From Gammaproteobacteria bacterium (GTDB lineage Bacteria; Pseudomonadota; Gammaproteobacteria; BMS3Bbin11): a DNA stretch of 7,576 nt. The stretch's first letter is position 1, and the number at the start of each line of letters is the position of its first letter. Shown here piece by piece: positions 1 to 6,294 of this stretch. The translations under genes and the position numbers were made by a program. Below the pieces are notes generated by a model. It searched no databases and was not told the origin of the DNA. It saw only the letters and a list, made by a program, of their open reading frames with translations. Where the stretch lies: NCBI GenBank assembly GCA_030636465.1, contig DAOVWW010000064.1, positions 1 to 7,576 on the forward strand, written 5' to 3'.

Positions 1-539
1 ACAATGTCTATCTTGTTAGCGTCCTGCAATCGGACAAAACTGGCTTGGTGTCCGCAATCAGTGGCTGTTTGTTCGATCTTTGCATTAATCTGGGTTCACC
101 AAGTTTTACCGTACTTGGCAGTGGCGCAAAGTTCACAGCGGTATGTGAGACTAACGACGATATGACAGGACAGGGGCTGCAAGATGTTCTTAATGCCCTG
201 CCCGAGCTTGAAGGTGCTGAGGTGCAGGTGGTTGATTTTGAGTTTTCTCGCGAGCCGGCTGCGAATTCAGAAGTCACTCATCGTATTTCGATTCAGGGTG
301 GGGATCATCCTGGCCTGGTCGCCAGGTTAACAGAGGTGTTTATTGAGTTTGACGCAAATATTGTTCGCCTCAATGCCGATCGACTGAGTAATGATGGACA
401 TGATCAGTACCTTATTCAGATTGCTGCATGGATACCCGCAAGCCGGGAGCATCACTGCCTGGCTTCAATCAGCAATACGGCCAGTTCTATGCAAATGCAA
501 TGCAGCTACACACGTCTGCCTGGCGAGCTGAGTCAGTAA
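1..539 (+). CDS. GcvR-like double-ACT-domain regulatory protein (5' end cut by window)
   Basis: The reading frame is open from base 3 (first visible residues NVYLVSVLQSDKTGLVSA) to the TAA at 537-539, giving 178 visible residues. Two ACT domains can be seen. The first runs from the left edge to about residue 80 and carries the ligand-loop signature SDKTGLV. The second starts near THRISIQGGDHPGLV and extends to the C-terminus, with the matching signature GDHPGLV. This is the layout of GcvR, the accessory repressor of the glycine cleavage operon, and its relatives, which act in the cytosol by protein-protein contact and amino-acid binding. Compared with E. coli GcvR, the first visible residues lie very near the N-terminus, so only a handful of codons should be missing. 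A TTG at 45 could be read as a start but falls inside the first ACT domain. The tsaD gene follows after 39 bp. The family call is firm; glycine-cleavage control itself is inferred, since many GcvR-like proteins are uncharacterised. Confidence 0.8.
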   Translation, partial: NVYLVSVLQSDKTGLVSAISGCLFDLCINLGSPSFTVLGSGAKFTAVCETNDDMTGQGLQDVLNALPELEGAEVQVVDFEFSREPAANSEVTHRISIQGGDHPGLVARLTEVFIEFDANIVRLNADRLSNDGHDQYLIQIAAWIPASREHHCLASISNTASSMQMQCSYTRLPGELSQ

Positions 540-578
540 CTAGTCCCTTTTTTAAAAATATCATTATAGAGCCCCTGC

Positions 579-1619
579 ATGCTGGTACTTGGTATAGAAA
601 CTTCCTGTGATGAAACAGCGGTTGCCCTGTATGATAGTGAACAGGGCTTGCTGGGTGATTGCCTGTATTCACAAATTACCATGCATGCTGAGTATGGCGG
701 TGTCGTCCCGGAACTGGCCGCCCGTGATCATATTCGGAAACTAGTACCATTGATTAGAGAGCTGCTGGAAGATTCGCAGTTGAAATTATCTGATATTAAT
801 GGAGTGGCCTATACACGAGGGCCAGGTCTTGCCGGTGCGTTACTGGTGGGGGCATCAATGGGCCAGGCACTGGCTATGGGCTTGAGTGTGCCAGCCGTAG
901 GGGTGCATCATATGGAAGGTCATTTGATGGCACCTATGCTGGAACAAAACCGGCCGCAGTTTCCGTTTATTGCGCTACTGGTATCGGGTGGCCATACGCT
1001 GCTGGCTGATGTCGCAGGTGTCGGCCAGTATAGTATTCTTGGCGAATCTCTGGATGATGCAGTGGGTGAAGCGTTCGACAAAACTGCAAAACTGCTGGGT
1101 TTATCCTATCCCGGCGGGCCATCGGTGTCGAAAGAGGCAGAACTTGGTCAGGCCGGGCGTTTCAAATTTCCTCGACCCATGACAGATCGCCCTGGGCTGG
1201 ATTTCAGCTTTAGCGGTTTAAAGACTTTTACCATGACCACCGCTCATAAAAACAAACAAGAAGGCCAGGAATTAGACGATCAGACACGGGCGGATATTGC
1301 TCTGGCCTTTCAGGATGCAGCGACAGATACACTGGTAATAAAGGCCAGGCGTGCACTCAAAGAGACCGGGCACACTGAGCTAGTTATTGCAGGAGGCGTT
1401 GGGGCAAATAAATCGTTACGCAGTAAATTAGCTGCGATGGCAGAGCAGGAAAATATAAAAGTCTTTTTCCCAAGACCTGAATTCTGCACGGATAATGGTG
1501 CAATGATTGCCTACGTTGGCTGTTTACGATTACAGGCAGGTGAGTCAGAAGGCACAGCCGTGGCAGTTAAACCGAGATGGAAAATATCAGAATTAAAAAC
1601 CCCTGGAGAAAACACGTAA
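579..1619 (+). CDS. tsaD: tRNA N6-adenosine threonylcarbamoyltransferase TsaD
   Basis: TsaD (formerly Gcp/YgjD) transfers the threonylcarbamoyl group from TC-AMP to A37 of ANN-decoding tRNAs, working with TsaB and TsaE in the cytosol. The 346-aa product has the expected length and begins with the typical [13 protein letters not shown]. It has the metal-binding HMEGH motif (His111 and His115), the nucleotide-binding VSGGHT segment (135-140), [13 protein letters not shown] (163-175), the PGG/PS stretch near 178-182, FSFSGLKT (209-216), AGGVGAN (271-277) and the C-terminal metal ligand in CTDNGAM (Asp305). All catalytic features appear intact. The ATG at 579 is the only start that fits the family N-terminus; a weak AGAG (568-571) lies 7 nt upstream. 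folB follows 4 bp downstream. In E. coli relatives plsY lies beside folB in this neighbourhood; here it is absent between tsaD and folB. Confidence 0.97.
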   Translation: MLVLGIETSCDETAVALYDSEQGLLGDCLYSQITMHAEYGGVVPELAARDHIRKLVPLIRELLEDSQLKLSDINGVAYTRGPGLAGALLVGASMGQALAMGLSVPAVGVHHMEGHLMAPMLEQNRPQFPFIALLVSGGHTLLADVAGVGQYSILGESLDDAVGEAFDKTAKLLGLSYPGGPSVSKEAELGQAGRFKFPRPMTDRPGLDFSFSGLKTFTMTTAHKNKQEGQELDDQTRADIALAFQDAATDTLVIKARRALKETGHTELVIAGGVGANKSLRSKLAAMAEQENIKVFFPRPEFCTDNGAMIAYVGCLRLQAGESEGTAVAVKPRWKISELKTPGENT

Positions 1620-1623
1620 CGGT

Positions 1624-1980
1624 ATGGATATTATTTATCTGCATGGCCTGGTAGCCGATGCTCAAATTGGTGTGTGGGAGTGGGAAAAACAAATCACCCA
1701 GAAACTAACGATAGACCTGGATATGGGATCAGATATTCGTATTGCCGCAGCCAGTGATCGGCTGCAGGATACGCTGAACTATAAAGAAGTCGCCAAAAGA
1801 ATAATTTCTTTCATAGAAGAAAACCATTTTGATCTGGTTGAAGCGCTGGCAGAAAAAATTGCTGATATTTTGCTGGACGAGTTTGAAATACCCTGGTGCC
1901 GTATCAAGCTGAATAAAAAAGGCGCAATTAATGGTGGGCGGGATGTAGGCGTCATCATCGAGCGCGGCAATAAGGAGTGA
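1624..1980 (+). CDS. folB: dihydroneopterin aldolase FolB
   Basis: FolB converts 7,8-dihydroneopterin to 6-hydroxymethyl-7,8-dihydropterin plus glycolaldehyde in folate synthesis, and also epimerises to dihydromonapterin. The 118-aa product matches the family length and closely resembles E. coli FolB: an N-terminal MDIIYLHGL strand, IGVWEWE with the conserved glutamate (Glu21), LNYKEVAKRI in the middle, and the C-terminal block RIKLNKKGAI with the catalytic lysine (Lys98), ending GVIIERGN. The start ATG lies 4 bp after the tsaD stop. The best Shine-Dalgarno-like sequence is GGAG at 1605-1608, inside the tsaD end and rather far (15 nt) from the ATG, so translational coupling to tsaD is likely. 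Its TGA overlaps the GTG of folK. It supplies the substrate of the next enzyme in the operon. Confidence 0.96.
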   Translation: MDIIYLHGLVADAQIGVWEWEKQITQKLTIDLDMGSDIRIAAASDRLQDTLNYKEVAKRIISFIEENHFDLVEALAEKIADILLDEFEIPWCRIKLNKKGAINGGRDVGVIIERGNKE

Positions 1981-2459
1981 CACAGGTATATCTAAGTGTC
2001 GGCAGTAATCAGGAACCTCGTAAATATGTGGCCATGGCACTGGAGGCCATCAATGTATTATTTTCTCCCATCGAGCTGTCGCCCGTGTATGAATCAGTAG
2101 CAGTAGGTTTTGAAGGGGATAATTTTTTCAATATGGTAATTGGTTTTGATACTGAACTGCCTCTCACTGAACTGGATGAAAAACTTGATAAAATTGAACA
2201 GGACTGTGGTCGCAAGCGTGGTGAAGAACGTTTCACATCACGAACCATGGATCTGGATTTGCTATTGTACGGGGATCTGATCCGTCACGATCAAAACTGG
2301 GACCTTCCACGCGGGGAAATAACGCGTTATGCGTTTGTGTTGCAGCCATTAGCTGAGCTCGCACCTGATTTTCTTCATCCCGAGCTGGGGTTAAGTTTTT
2401 CTCAGTTATGGCAGCAGGGGAATTTTTCTGAACAGGAATTGTGGGTCGTTGAGGTTTAG
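1977..2459 (+). CDS. folK: HPPK-family pterin pyrophosphokinase (divergent FolK)
   Basis: The family transfers pyrophosphate from ATP to 6-hydroxymethyl-7,8-dihydropterin, the step after FolB. The 160-aa product has the usual length and fold landmarks: VYLSVGSN (4-11), SPVYES (35-40), NFFNMVIGF (49-57), then the signature SRTMDLDLLLYGD (88-100) with the Mg-binding Asp92 and Asp94, and YAFVLQPLAELAP (118-130). It departs from E. coli FolK in places: WGPR before the DLD motif is FTSR here, and the ATP-contacting His and Arg of the LPH...NR segment align with Arg112 and Tyr118. It could be a genuine FolK or a FolK-like paralogue. The GTG start overlaps the folB stop (GTGA), an in-frame TAA lies 4 bp upstream, and no other start precedes the GSN motif. 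An AAGGAG runs into the GTG itself, so normal initiation spacing is missing and reinitiation after folB is likely. Confidence 0.88.
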   Translation: MTQVYLSVGSNQEPRKYVAMALEAINVLFSPIELSPVYESVAVGFEGDNFFNMVIGFDTELPLTELDEKLDKIEQDCGRKRGEERFTSRTMDLDLLLYGDLIRHDQNWDLPRGEITRYAFVLQPLAELAPDFLHPELGLSFSQLWQQGNFSEQELWVVEV

Positions 2460-2463
2460 ATAT

Positions 2464-2482
2464 TTGTGCTGCAACAGCACAA
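2464..2482. terminator. hairpin between convergent folK and pteridine reductase genes
   Basis: A perfect 8-bp stem (TTGTGCTG at 2464-2471, CAGCACAA at 2475-2482) with a CAA loop sits just after the folK stop and 11 bp from the end of the opposite gene. Neither strand has a proper U-run directly after the stem; on the + strand it is followed by GAAAAAAT, which gives a T-run only before the stem on the - strand. Its position between two convergent genes suggests a bidirectional transcript end or an RNA 3'-end stabiliser, but it is a weak intrinsic terminator by sequence. Confidence 0.45.
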
Positions 2483-2493
2483 GAAAAAATCCC

Positions 2494-3240
2494 TCAAATA
2501 TGAATTAACCTGCCGCCATCTACGGCAATGATCTGCCCCGTAACATAATCAGCTTTAGCGAGAAAAGCGACGGTTTCAGCAATATCATCCGGTCCACCTA
2601 TGCGTTGCAGGCTGGTGCTGTCGAGGATCTCTGATTTTCGGTTTTCCGACAGTTTACTGTCCGGCCAGATAATGGCCCCAGGGGAAACTGCATTGACTCT
2701 GACTTCTGGGCCCATTTCTTTTGACAAGCTTTTGGTTAGCATGATCAGTCCAGCTTTGGTCATCGAATAAACCGGGTGCTCATCGAGTGGGCGGTGACCA
2801 TAAACATCGGTGATGTTGATAACACAGCCATGGGTACGTTTTAGTTCCGGGTGTAATGCCTGGGCAAGGAAAAACGGGGCGCGCATGTTCGTGTTAACGA
2901 GGTTTTCCCATTGTGTAAGTGTCACCTCACCGACAGGGGTAGGGAAGAAGCGCGAGGCGTTATTGACCAGCAGATCAAGCTGACCAAAACATTGAATGGC
3001 CTGCTGACTTAGACTGGTGATCTCATCCGGCTCAGAAAGGTTGGCCTGCAGCATGTCTGCGGAATTGGCTCGTAATTGATTAAATTCATCAACCAGCTTT
3101 TGCGCTGCTTCCGCTGAGGAATGATAATGTATGATGACCCGATAATCCTGCTGATGCAGATGCCGGGCGATGCAGGCACCTATCCGGTGGGCACTACCGG
3201 TAAGTAAGGCGACGGTTTTTTTTTCTTTTGCAGACATCAT
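2494..3240 (-). CDS. folM: pteridine reductase, short-chain dehydrogenase family (FolM/PTR1 type)
   Basis: This is a 248-aa SDR enzyme that most likely reduces dihydropterins or dihydromonapterin (and possibly dihydrofolate) with NADPH in the cytosol. The dinucleotide-binding motif is TGSAHRIG (14-21), where the arginine is typical of pteridine reductases rather than ordinary SDRs, followed by HYHSS (38-42), fitting NADPH preference. NNAS is at 93-96. The catalytic triad is of PTR1 type: Asp145 in NITDVYG where most SDRs have Ser, then Tyr158 and Lys162 in YSMTK. PGAI (187-190) and the C-terminal DGG (241-243) are present. Two ATGs in a row start the gene; an AGGA (3247-3250 on the opposite strand) lies 6 nt before the upstream one. 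The gene converges on folB-folK, matching a shared pterin role. A PTR1-like enzyme may back up or replace FolA. The symbol folM is by family resemblance. Confidence 0.88.
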   Translation of the reverse strand: MMSAKEKKTVALLTGSAHRIGACIARHLHQQDYRVIIHYHSSAEAAQKLVDEFNQLRANSADMLQANLSEPDEITSLSQQAIQCFGQLDLLVNNASRFFPTPVGEVTLTQWENLVNTNMRAPFFLAQALHPELKRTHGCVINITDVYGHRPLDEHPVYSMTKAGLIMLTKSLSKEMGPEVRVNAVSPGAIIWPDSKLSENRKSEILDSTSLQRIGGPDDIAETVAFLAKADYVTGQIIAVDGGRLIHI

Positions 3241-3423
3241 GACTTTTCCTGTACAGAATATATCAGGATTATACTCGCTAGATAAGGTCTGTGCAGAATC
3301 CGGTCGAGAGGCTTATATTATTCTGAACCCCCGTTGCCTGAAATGGTTGAGGTCAACATCAATCAGCAGTACTAGTACGAGAGGATGTCTCCTGAATCAA
3401 ATCCCACTGACCTAGATTTAGAA
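3241..3423. other. spacer with pteridine reductase promoter and rRNA-like 14-mer
   Basis: This 183-bp spacer separates the housekeeping and signalling halves. Besides the promoter (3268-3295) it holds a perfect 10-bp palindrome GTACTAGTAC (3369-3378) overlapping CTAGTACGAGAGGA (3372-3385), which equals the core of the 23S rRNA sarcin-ricin loop. A 4-bp hairpin AGGA/TCCT follows (3382-3393). No convincing gene and no clear intrinsic terminator for the binding-protein gene was seen. Confidence 0.5.
3268..3295 (-). promoter_or_regulatory. sigma70-type promoter of the pteridine reductase gene
   Basis: Read on the - strand there is a perfect -10 box TATAAT (3268-3273), a 16-bp spacer, and a -35 box TGCACA (3290-3295; four of six consensus bases). 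Initiation would fall near 3261, giving a leader of about 20 nt that includes the AGGA ribosome-binding site. The arrangement is compact and convincing and implies that the gene is expressed independently of the genes upstream of it on the - strand. Confidence 0.65.
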
Positions 3424-4410
3424 CTATTGTGCTGCTATTACGCTAGTGACAGGTTTATTATCAATATCAGAAGCCTGTAATGCCTTAGCTTCCAGTATCG
3501 CCGCCTCCAGTGCTGCAGCCTGCAATGCCGTTGTCTCCAATGATGCTACTTCTGCTACGGCAAGGGCTTTAAGCTTGTTTTGAGGGACGTCAAAACCCCA
3601 GTAGTCACTAAGCAGGTGGAAGTATCCCTGAGATTCTTTGGCATTGGTAGCTAGCATATTCTTGTTACCGCCAAATCTCTTTCGCACAAGTCTGGTTGCA
3701 AGCTGTCCATTTTCACTTAGTAAGGCATTGCTGATCTGATTACGTAGATCCGGGCTGATCTGCTGTGATACTGAAATACCCTGTTGTGCCATGGGTGAGC
3801 TACGATAAATAATTTTTGTACTTTTATCAATGCTGCCATCTTTATTCATGCGATTATAGATCCCGACAGGCAATATGGAAGCCTGGCATTTTCCATCGCG
3901 CATATCATTAAAAGCACTCTTGAAACTTTTAGCTTCTTTGAGTATTGGTTGCTGCATAGGGTTGTTGAAAAGCTTCTGAACTGACAGGGTGGCCATATTG
4001 GGAGCGGCCAACGAACAAATTGGATAACCAGTCAACTCATTCAGTGATTTGATCGCACTATCTTTATTGACAAGAAGTAAGAACTGTAGAGAACCATCTA
4101 AACGGACTATAGGGGTATGATTTAGCATCACTATACGCCAGCTGATAAAATGTGGTCCATCAAGTACCACATCATAATGATCATCACGCATTTTCTTTGA
4201 ATAGCTCAACCAATCACCTGGATGCTCATAGATAAATGTCTGGCCTGTAGCTTGTGTCAGGAATTCAGCAATCGGCTCATATTGCTTTTTACCATCTTCA
4301 ACTGATTCTCGTGGAGCAGAAGTTAAAATATATGTTTCTGCACTGTGGCCTGCCAGGGGTAAGATAAAAATAAAAGTTGCTGTGATAATTTGTTTTATTA
4401 AATTCTTCAT
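3424..4410 (-). CDS. PhnD-type periplasmic substrate-binding protein with pentad-repeat tail
   Basis: This 328-aa exported protein belongs to the phosphate/phosphite/phosphonate-binding (PhnD-like) family. A signal peptide occupies about residues 1-24 (MKNLIKQ, hydrophobic core, AGHSA before ETYILTS). The mature part shows the two-lobed SBP layout: SAPRESVEDGKKQYEPIAEFL near the start, YDVVLDGPHFISWR (79-92) in the ligand cleft, the lobe-2 strands around ICSLAAPNMATL (131-142), and the family helix FKSAFNDMRDGKCQASILPVG (163-183). After about residue 278 the family fold ends and an Ala/Leu/Glu-rich tail follows in which Leu291, 296, 301, 306 and 311 recur every five residues, each followed by Glu or Gln. 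No ABC permease or ATPase gene is nearby, so a sensing role beside the HD-GYP gene is as plausible as transport. The ligand is unknown. A weak AGAG lies upstream of the ATG. It is last in the probable operon. Confidence 0.85.
   Translation of the reverse strand: MKNLIKQIITATFIFILPLAGHSAETYILTSAPRESVEDGKKQYEPIAEFLTQATGQTFIYEHPGDWLSYSKKMRDDHYDVVLDGPHFISWRIVMLNHTPIVRLDGSLQFLLLVNKDSAIKSLNELTGYPICSLAAPNMATLSVQKLFNNPMQQPILKEAKSFKSAFNDMRDGKCQASILPVGIYNRMNKDGSIDKSTKIIYRSSPMAQQGISVSQQISPDLRNQISNALLSENGQLATRLVRKRFGGNKNMLATNAKESQGYFHLLSDYWGFDVPQNKLKALAVAEVASLETTALQAAALEAAILEAKALQASDIDNKPVTSVIAAQ
3473..3547. repeat. five degenerate 15-bp tandem repeats inside the binding-protein gene
   Basis: On the + strand the units are GCCTGTAATGCCTTA, GCTTCCAGTATCGCC, GCCTCCAGTGCTGCA, GCCTGCAATGCCGTT and GTCTCCAATGATGCT, with consensus near GCCTSCARTGCYGYN. 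Units 1 and 4 agree at 12 of 15 positions. They encode the five-residue periodic tail (L-E/Q-x-x-A) of the PhnD-like protein on the - strand. Similarity at the DNA level suggests expansion by slippage or unequal recombination, later eroded. Confidence 0.75.
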
Positions 4411-4479
4411 TTTGAATTTCTCTGTTTACCTGGTGTGTAAGGTTTAAAAAGGTAAAGCTAGTTGCCTTGCTGCTGCATA

Positions 4480-5583
4480 TCAATTTATGCCAGGTGAAAT
4501 ACTTTCACTCGGCTTAGGTCTATATATTTTCTGGTAAGTCTCCACCTCATCAATACATTCAATAAATGTCTCAACTAGATCACTATCCAGTTTTTTACCT
4601 GACATACTTCTTAGTATTTCAATAGCATCATCATTTGACATGGCCGTTTTATATGGCCGCTCACTTGTCAATGCATCAAAGACGTCAGCAACAGCTACGA
4701 TGCGGGCTTCGAGTGGAATATCATTCATTGATAGCCCTAGCGGATACCCGCTCCCATCAACGGATTCATGGTGGAATTCGACAATGTTTTTTAATATGTC
4801 GATATGGGCATACTCGTTCAGACCGAAATTATTGACAAGGTTGTCAATCATCTCCCGTCCTTTGCTCGTGTGTGTTTTTATGATTTCAAACTCTTTATCG
4901 GTTAACTTTCCCGGTTTGAACAGGATGTCCTCAGAGATTGCGATCTTGCCAACATCATGTAATGGGGAAAATAGAAGTACATCTTCAACCCATGAGTCGT
5001 GAAGTGAGTGTTTGTCTGCTGACTTTCTGGCAAGCAACCATGAATAATGTGACATTCTATTCAAATGTTCACCTGTTTCAGGATCCCTGTACCCAAAAAC
5101 ATTTTTCATGGTTTTAACTGCTGCATTCAGGGCATTAATTGCCTGTAAATCACCTGAAATTTTGTGCGTAATCAAGCGTCCATACATATCGAGATAATCT
5201 GTGACATCGGATGAAAATAGATCTCTGGAATGGGAGTTGAAAAATATAAATCCAAGGAACTTCTGATTATTCTGCATAGGGACCGTGTAGCTGGATTGAT
5301 ACCCACTTCGTTGCATTATCTTAATTGGTTCAGAATACTCACTTATTTCCTCTATATTATTGATAATTAGCGGCTTACCATTTGAGGCCATATCCTGAAG
5401 ATAAGGACTGCTATCTTTAAGCTTTTGAGTACAGTCACCCAAATTAACTTCATCGGAGGTGACTGTGTATGTATTGAATTTATCTGTTTCAGAATCATGC
5501 AGGCAAACATCAATCTGTGATAAAAAGTTATAACGGTCTAAAATTTCAGAGCGGATACTTTGAAATTCAACAGCAGCATTCAT
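4480..5583 (-). CDS. GAF-HD-GYP protein, probable cyclic di-GMP phosphodiesterase
   Basis: HD-GYP proteins hydrolyse c-di-GMP, usually to GMP, at a di- or tri-metal centre. This 367-aa protein has no signal peptide or membrane segment, so it should be cytosolic. Residues 1 to about 145 look like a GAF sensory domain (GKPLIINNIEE, then SSYTVPM and FLGFIFF strands). The catalytic domain spans about 155-350: YRDPETGEHLNRM (165-177), the HD pair His209/Asp210 in LHDVGK, ILFKPGKLTDKEFEIIKTHT (220-239), HHE (271-273) with the DGSGYP motif (276-281), and ADVFDALTSERPYK (299-312). All family metal ligands and the GYP motif look intact, so activity is expected. There is no receiver domain, so control should come from the GAF ligand rather than direct phosphorylation. 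It lies 61 bp after the unknown exported protein gene and 69 bp before the PhnD-like gene. Its Shine-Dalgarno is weak (TGAGA about 8 nt upstream). Confidence 0.93.
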   Translation of the reverse strand: MNAAVEFQSIRSEILDRYNFLSQIDVCLHDSETDKFNTYTVTSDEVNLGDCTQKLKDSSPYLQDMASNGKPLIINNIEEISEYSEPIKIMQRSGYQSSYTVPMQNNQKFLGFIFFNSHSRDLFSSDVTDYLDMYGRLITHKISGDLQAINALNAAVKTMKNVFGYRDPETGEHLNRMSHYSWLLARKSADKHSLHDSWVEDVLLFSPLHDVGKIAISEDILFKPGKLTDKEFEIIKTHTSKGREMIDNLVNNFGLNEYAHIDILKNIVEFHHESVDGSGYPLGLSMNDIPLEARIVAVADVFDALTSERPYKTAMSNDDAIEILRSMSGKKLDSDLVETFIECIDEVETYQKIYRPKPSESISPGIN

Positions 5584-5644
5584 AATAAAATCTCAGGAAA
5601 TGAATTATTAAAAGTGATAAAACTTTGACTTTCATATCTTGTAA

Positions 5645-6187
5645 TTAATATTTATCAGAAAGCTCCTGTAATTTCATTATTGCAGTTTCCATGTTGTCAC
5701 TGGCGCTATATATGGCAATAACTTCCTGTTGGTCTTTTCTTTCCAGATCCAGGTAGGATTCAAAGTTCAGAACAGTTGTTTTGAAAAGGTTAGCTTCAAA
5801 TTCATCTTTAATTTCTTTGTCCATATATACATAGCCTTTCGCCGGCAGATATTCTTTGTTCTTTGATTTCTGTTGCTGGTTTTGTCTGACCTGGTTAGAG
5901 CGTGGTGTATCAATCACGTTGTCTAGCGCTGCAAAATACTCACCGTTTATATGGTGTGTAGTAGCGGTCGGTTGTTTAGCAGACTTAATACGGATAGATT
6001 CTTCGACATATTTTAAGTTAACATGAGGGCTTAGGCTGGCTAAGTCAGTGTAGGACCCGTCAATCACACTGTTTAGGGCTGTTGAATACTCATCCCTGGC
6101 AAAGCTTGAGGTGGATATAAGCTGGCTTGAAAATACAAAAATCAGAGCAAGTGAGTAAAAATTATTTTTTCTTTTGAATGACGACAT
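5645..6187 (-). CDS. exported protein of unknown function with a duplicated EYxxALxxVID motif
   Basis: I do not recognise this 180-aa protein. It begins with a clear signal peptide: basic MSSFKRKNN, hydrophobic core YSLALIFVFSS, and a likely cleavage after SFA (about residue 30), so the mature chain of about 150 residues should be periplasmic or secreted. The mature part holds an internal repeat: EYSTALNSVID (33-43) and EYFAALDNVID (83-93), identical at 7 of 11 positions and spaced 50 residues. A polar Gln/Lys-rich linker (about 99-112) separates this from a charged, probably helical C-terminal part (about 123-180). There are no cysteines, lipobox or obvious catalytic motifs. The ATG at 6187 has a strong Shine-Dalgarno, AAGGGGA (6195-6201), 7 nt away. 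It is probably first in an operon with the HD-GYP and PhnD-like genes, suggesting a shared sensing or envelope role, which is inference from position only. Confidence 0.75.
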   Translation of the reverse strand: MSSFKRKNNFYSLALIFVFSSQLISTSSFARDEYSTALNSVIDGSYTDLASLSPHVNLKYVEESIRIKSAKQPTATTHHINGEYFAALDNVIDTPRSNQVRQNQQQKSKNKEYLPAKGYVYMDKEIKDEFEANLFKTTVLNFESYLDLERKDQQEVIAIYSASDNMETAIMKLQELSDKY

Positions 6188-6212
6188 AGTTATTTCCCCT
6201 TACAAATATAAA

Positions 6213-6242
6213 TATATATGAGCACACCATATCTGCGGACAA
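6213..6242 (-). promoter_or_regulatory. possible sigma70-type promoter of the exported protein-HD-GYP-PhnD operon
   Basis: On the - strand, TTGTCC (6237-6242) and TATATA (6213-6218) are separated by 18 bp, each matching four of six consensus bases. An alternative -10, TATATT (6211-6216), gives a 20-bp spacer. Initiation would fall near 6206, just upstream of the AAGGGGA site. The whole stretch is AT-rich, which weakens the call. An imperfect palindrome GTGATATAGCAC (6258-6269) lies just upstream and could be an operator. Confidence 0.3.
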
Positions 6243-6294
6243 GAGTAATCTCCTGAGGTGATATAGCACTATTTTAATTAGCGGGGGAAAGGCT

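Noticed and set aside
45..47. TTG as start of the ACT-domain protein
   Set aside because: The frame is open to the left edge and residues before it complete the first ACT domain strand, so the real start is outside the window.
8..277. 89-codon open frame on the - strand
   Set aside because: Antisense to the ACT-domain gene, with no recognisable protein features.
3170..3415. 81-codon open frame on the + strand
   Set aside because: Overlaps the start and promoter of the pteridine reductase on the opposite strand; low-complexity Ser/Thr content, no ribosome-binding site seen, no family resemblance.
3300..3423. Truncated 23S rRNA gene
   Set aside because: Only 14 bases match; flanking sequence does not resemble 23S rRNA and the loop-closing stem is absent.
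4298..4483. 61-codon open frame on the - strand between HD-GYP and PhnD-like genes
   Set aside because: Overlaps the signal-peptide region of the PhnD-like gene in another frame; no features and no supporting ribosome-binding site.
4640..5002. 120-codon open frame on the + strand
   Set aside because: Lies entirely antisense to the intact HD-GYP catalytic domain; its composition reflects that gene.
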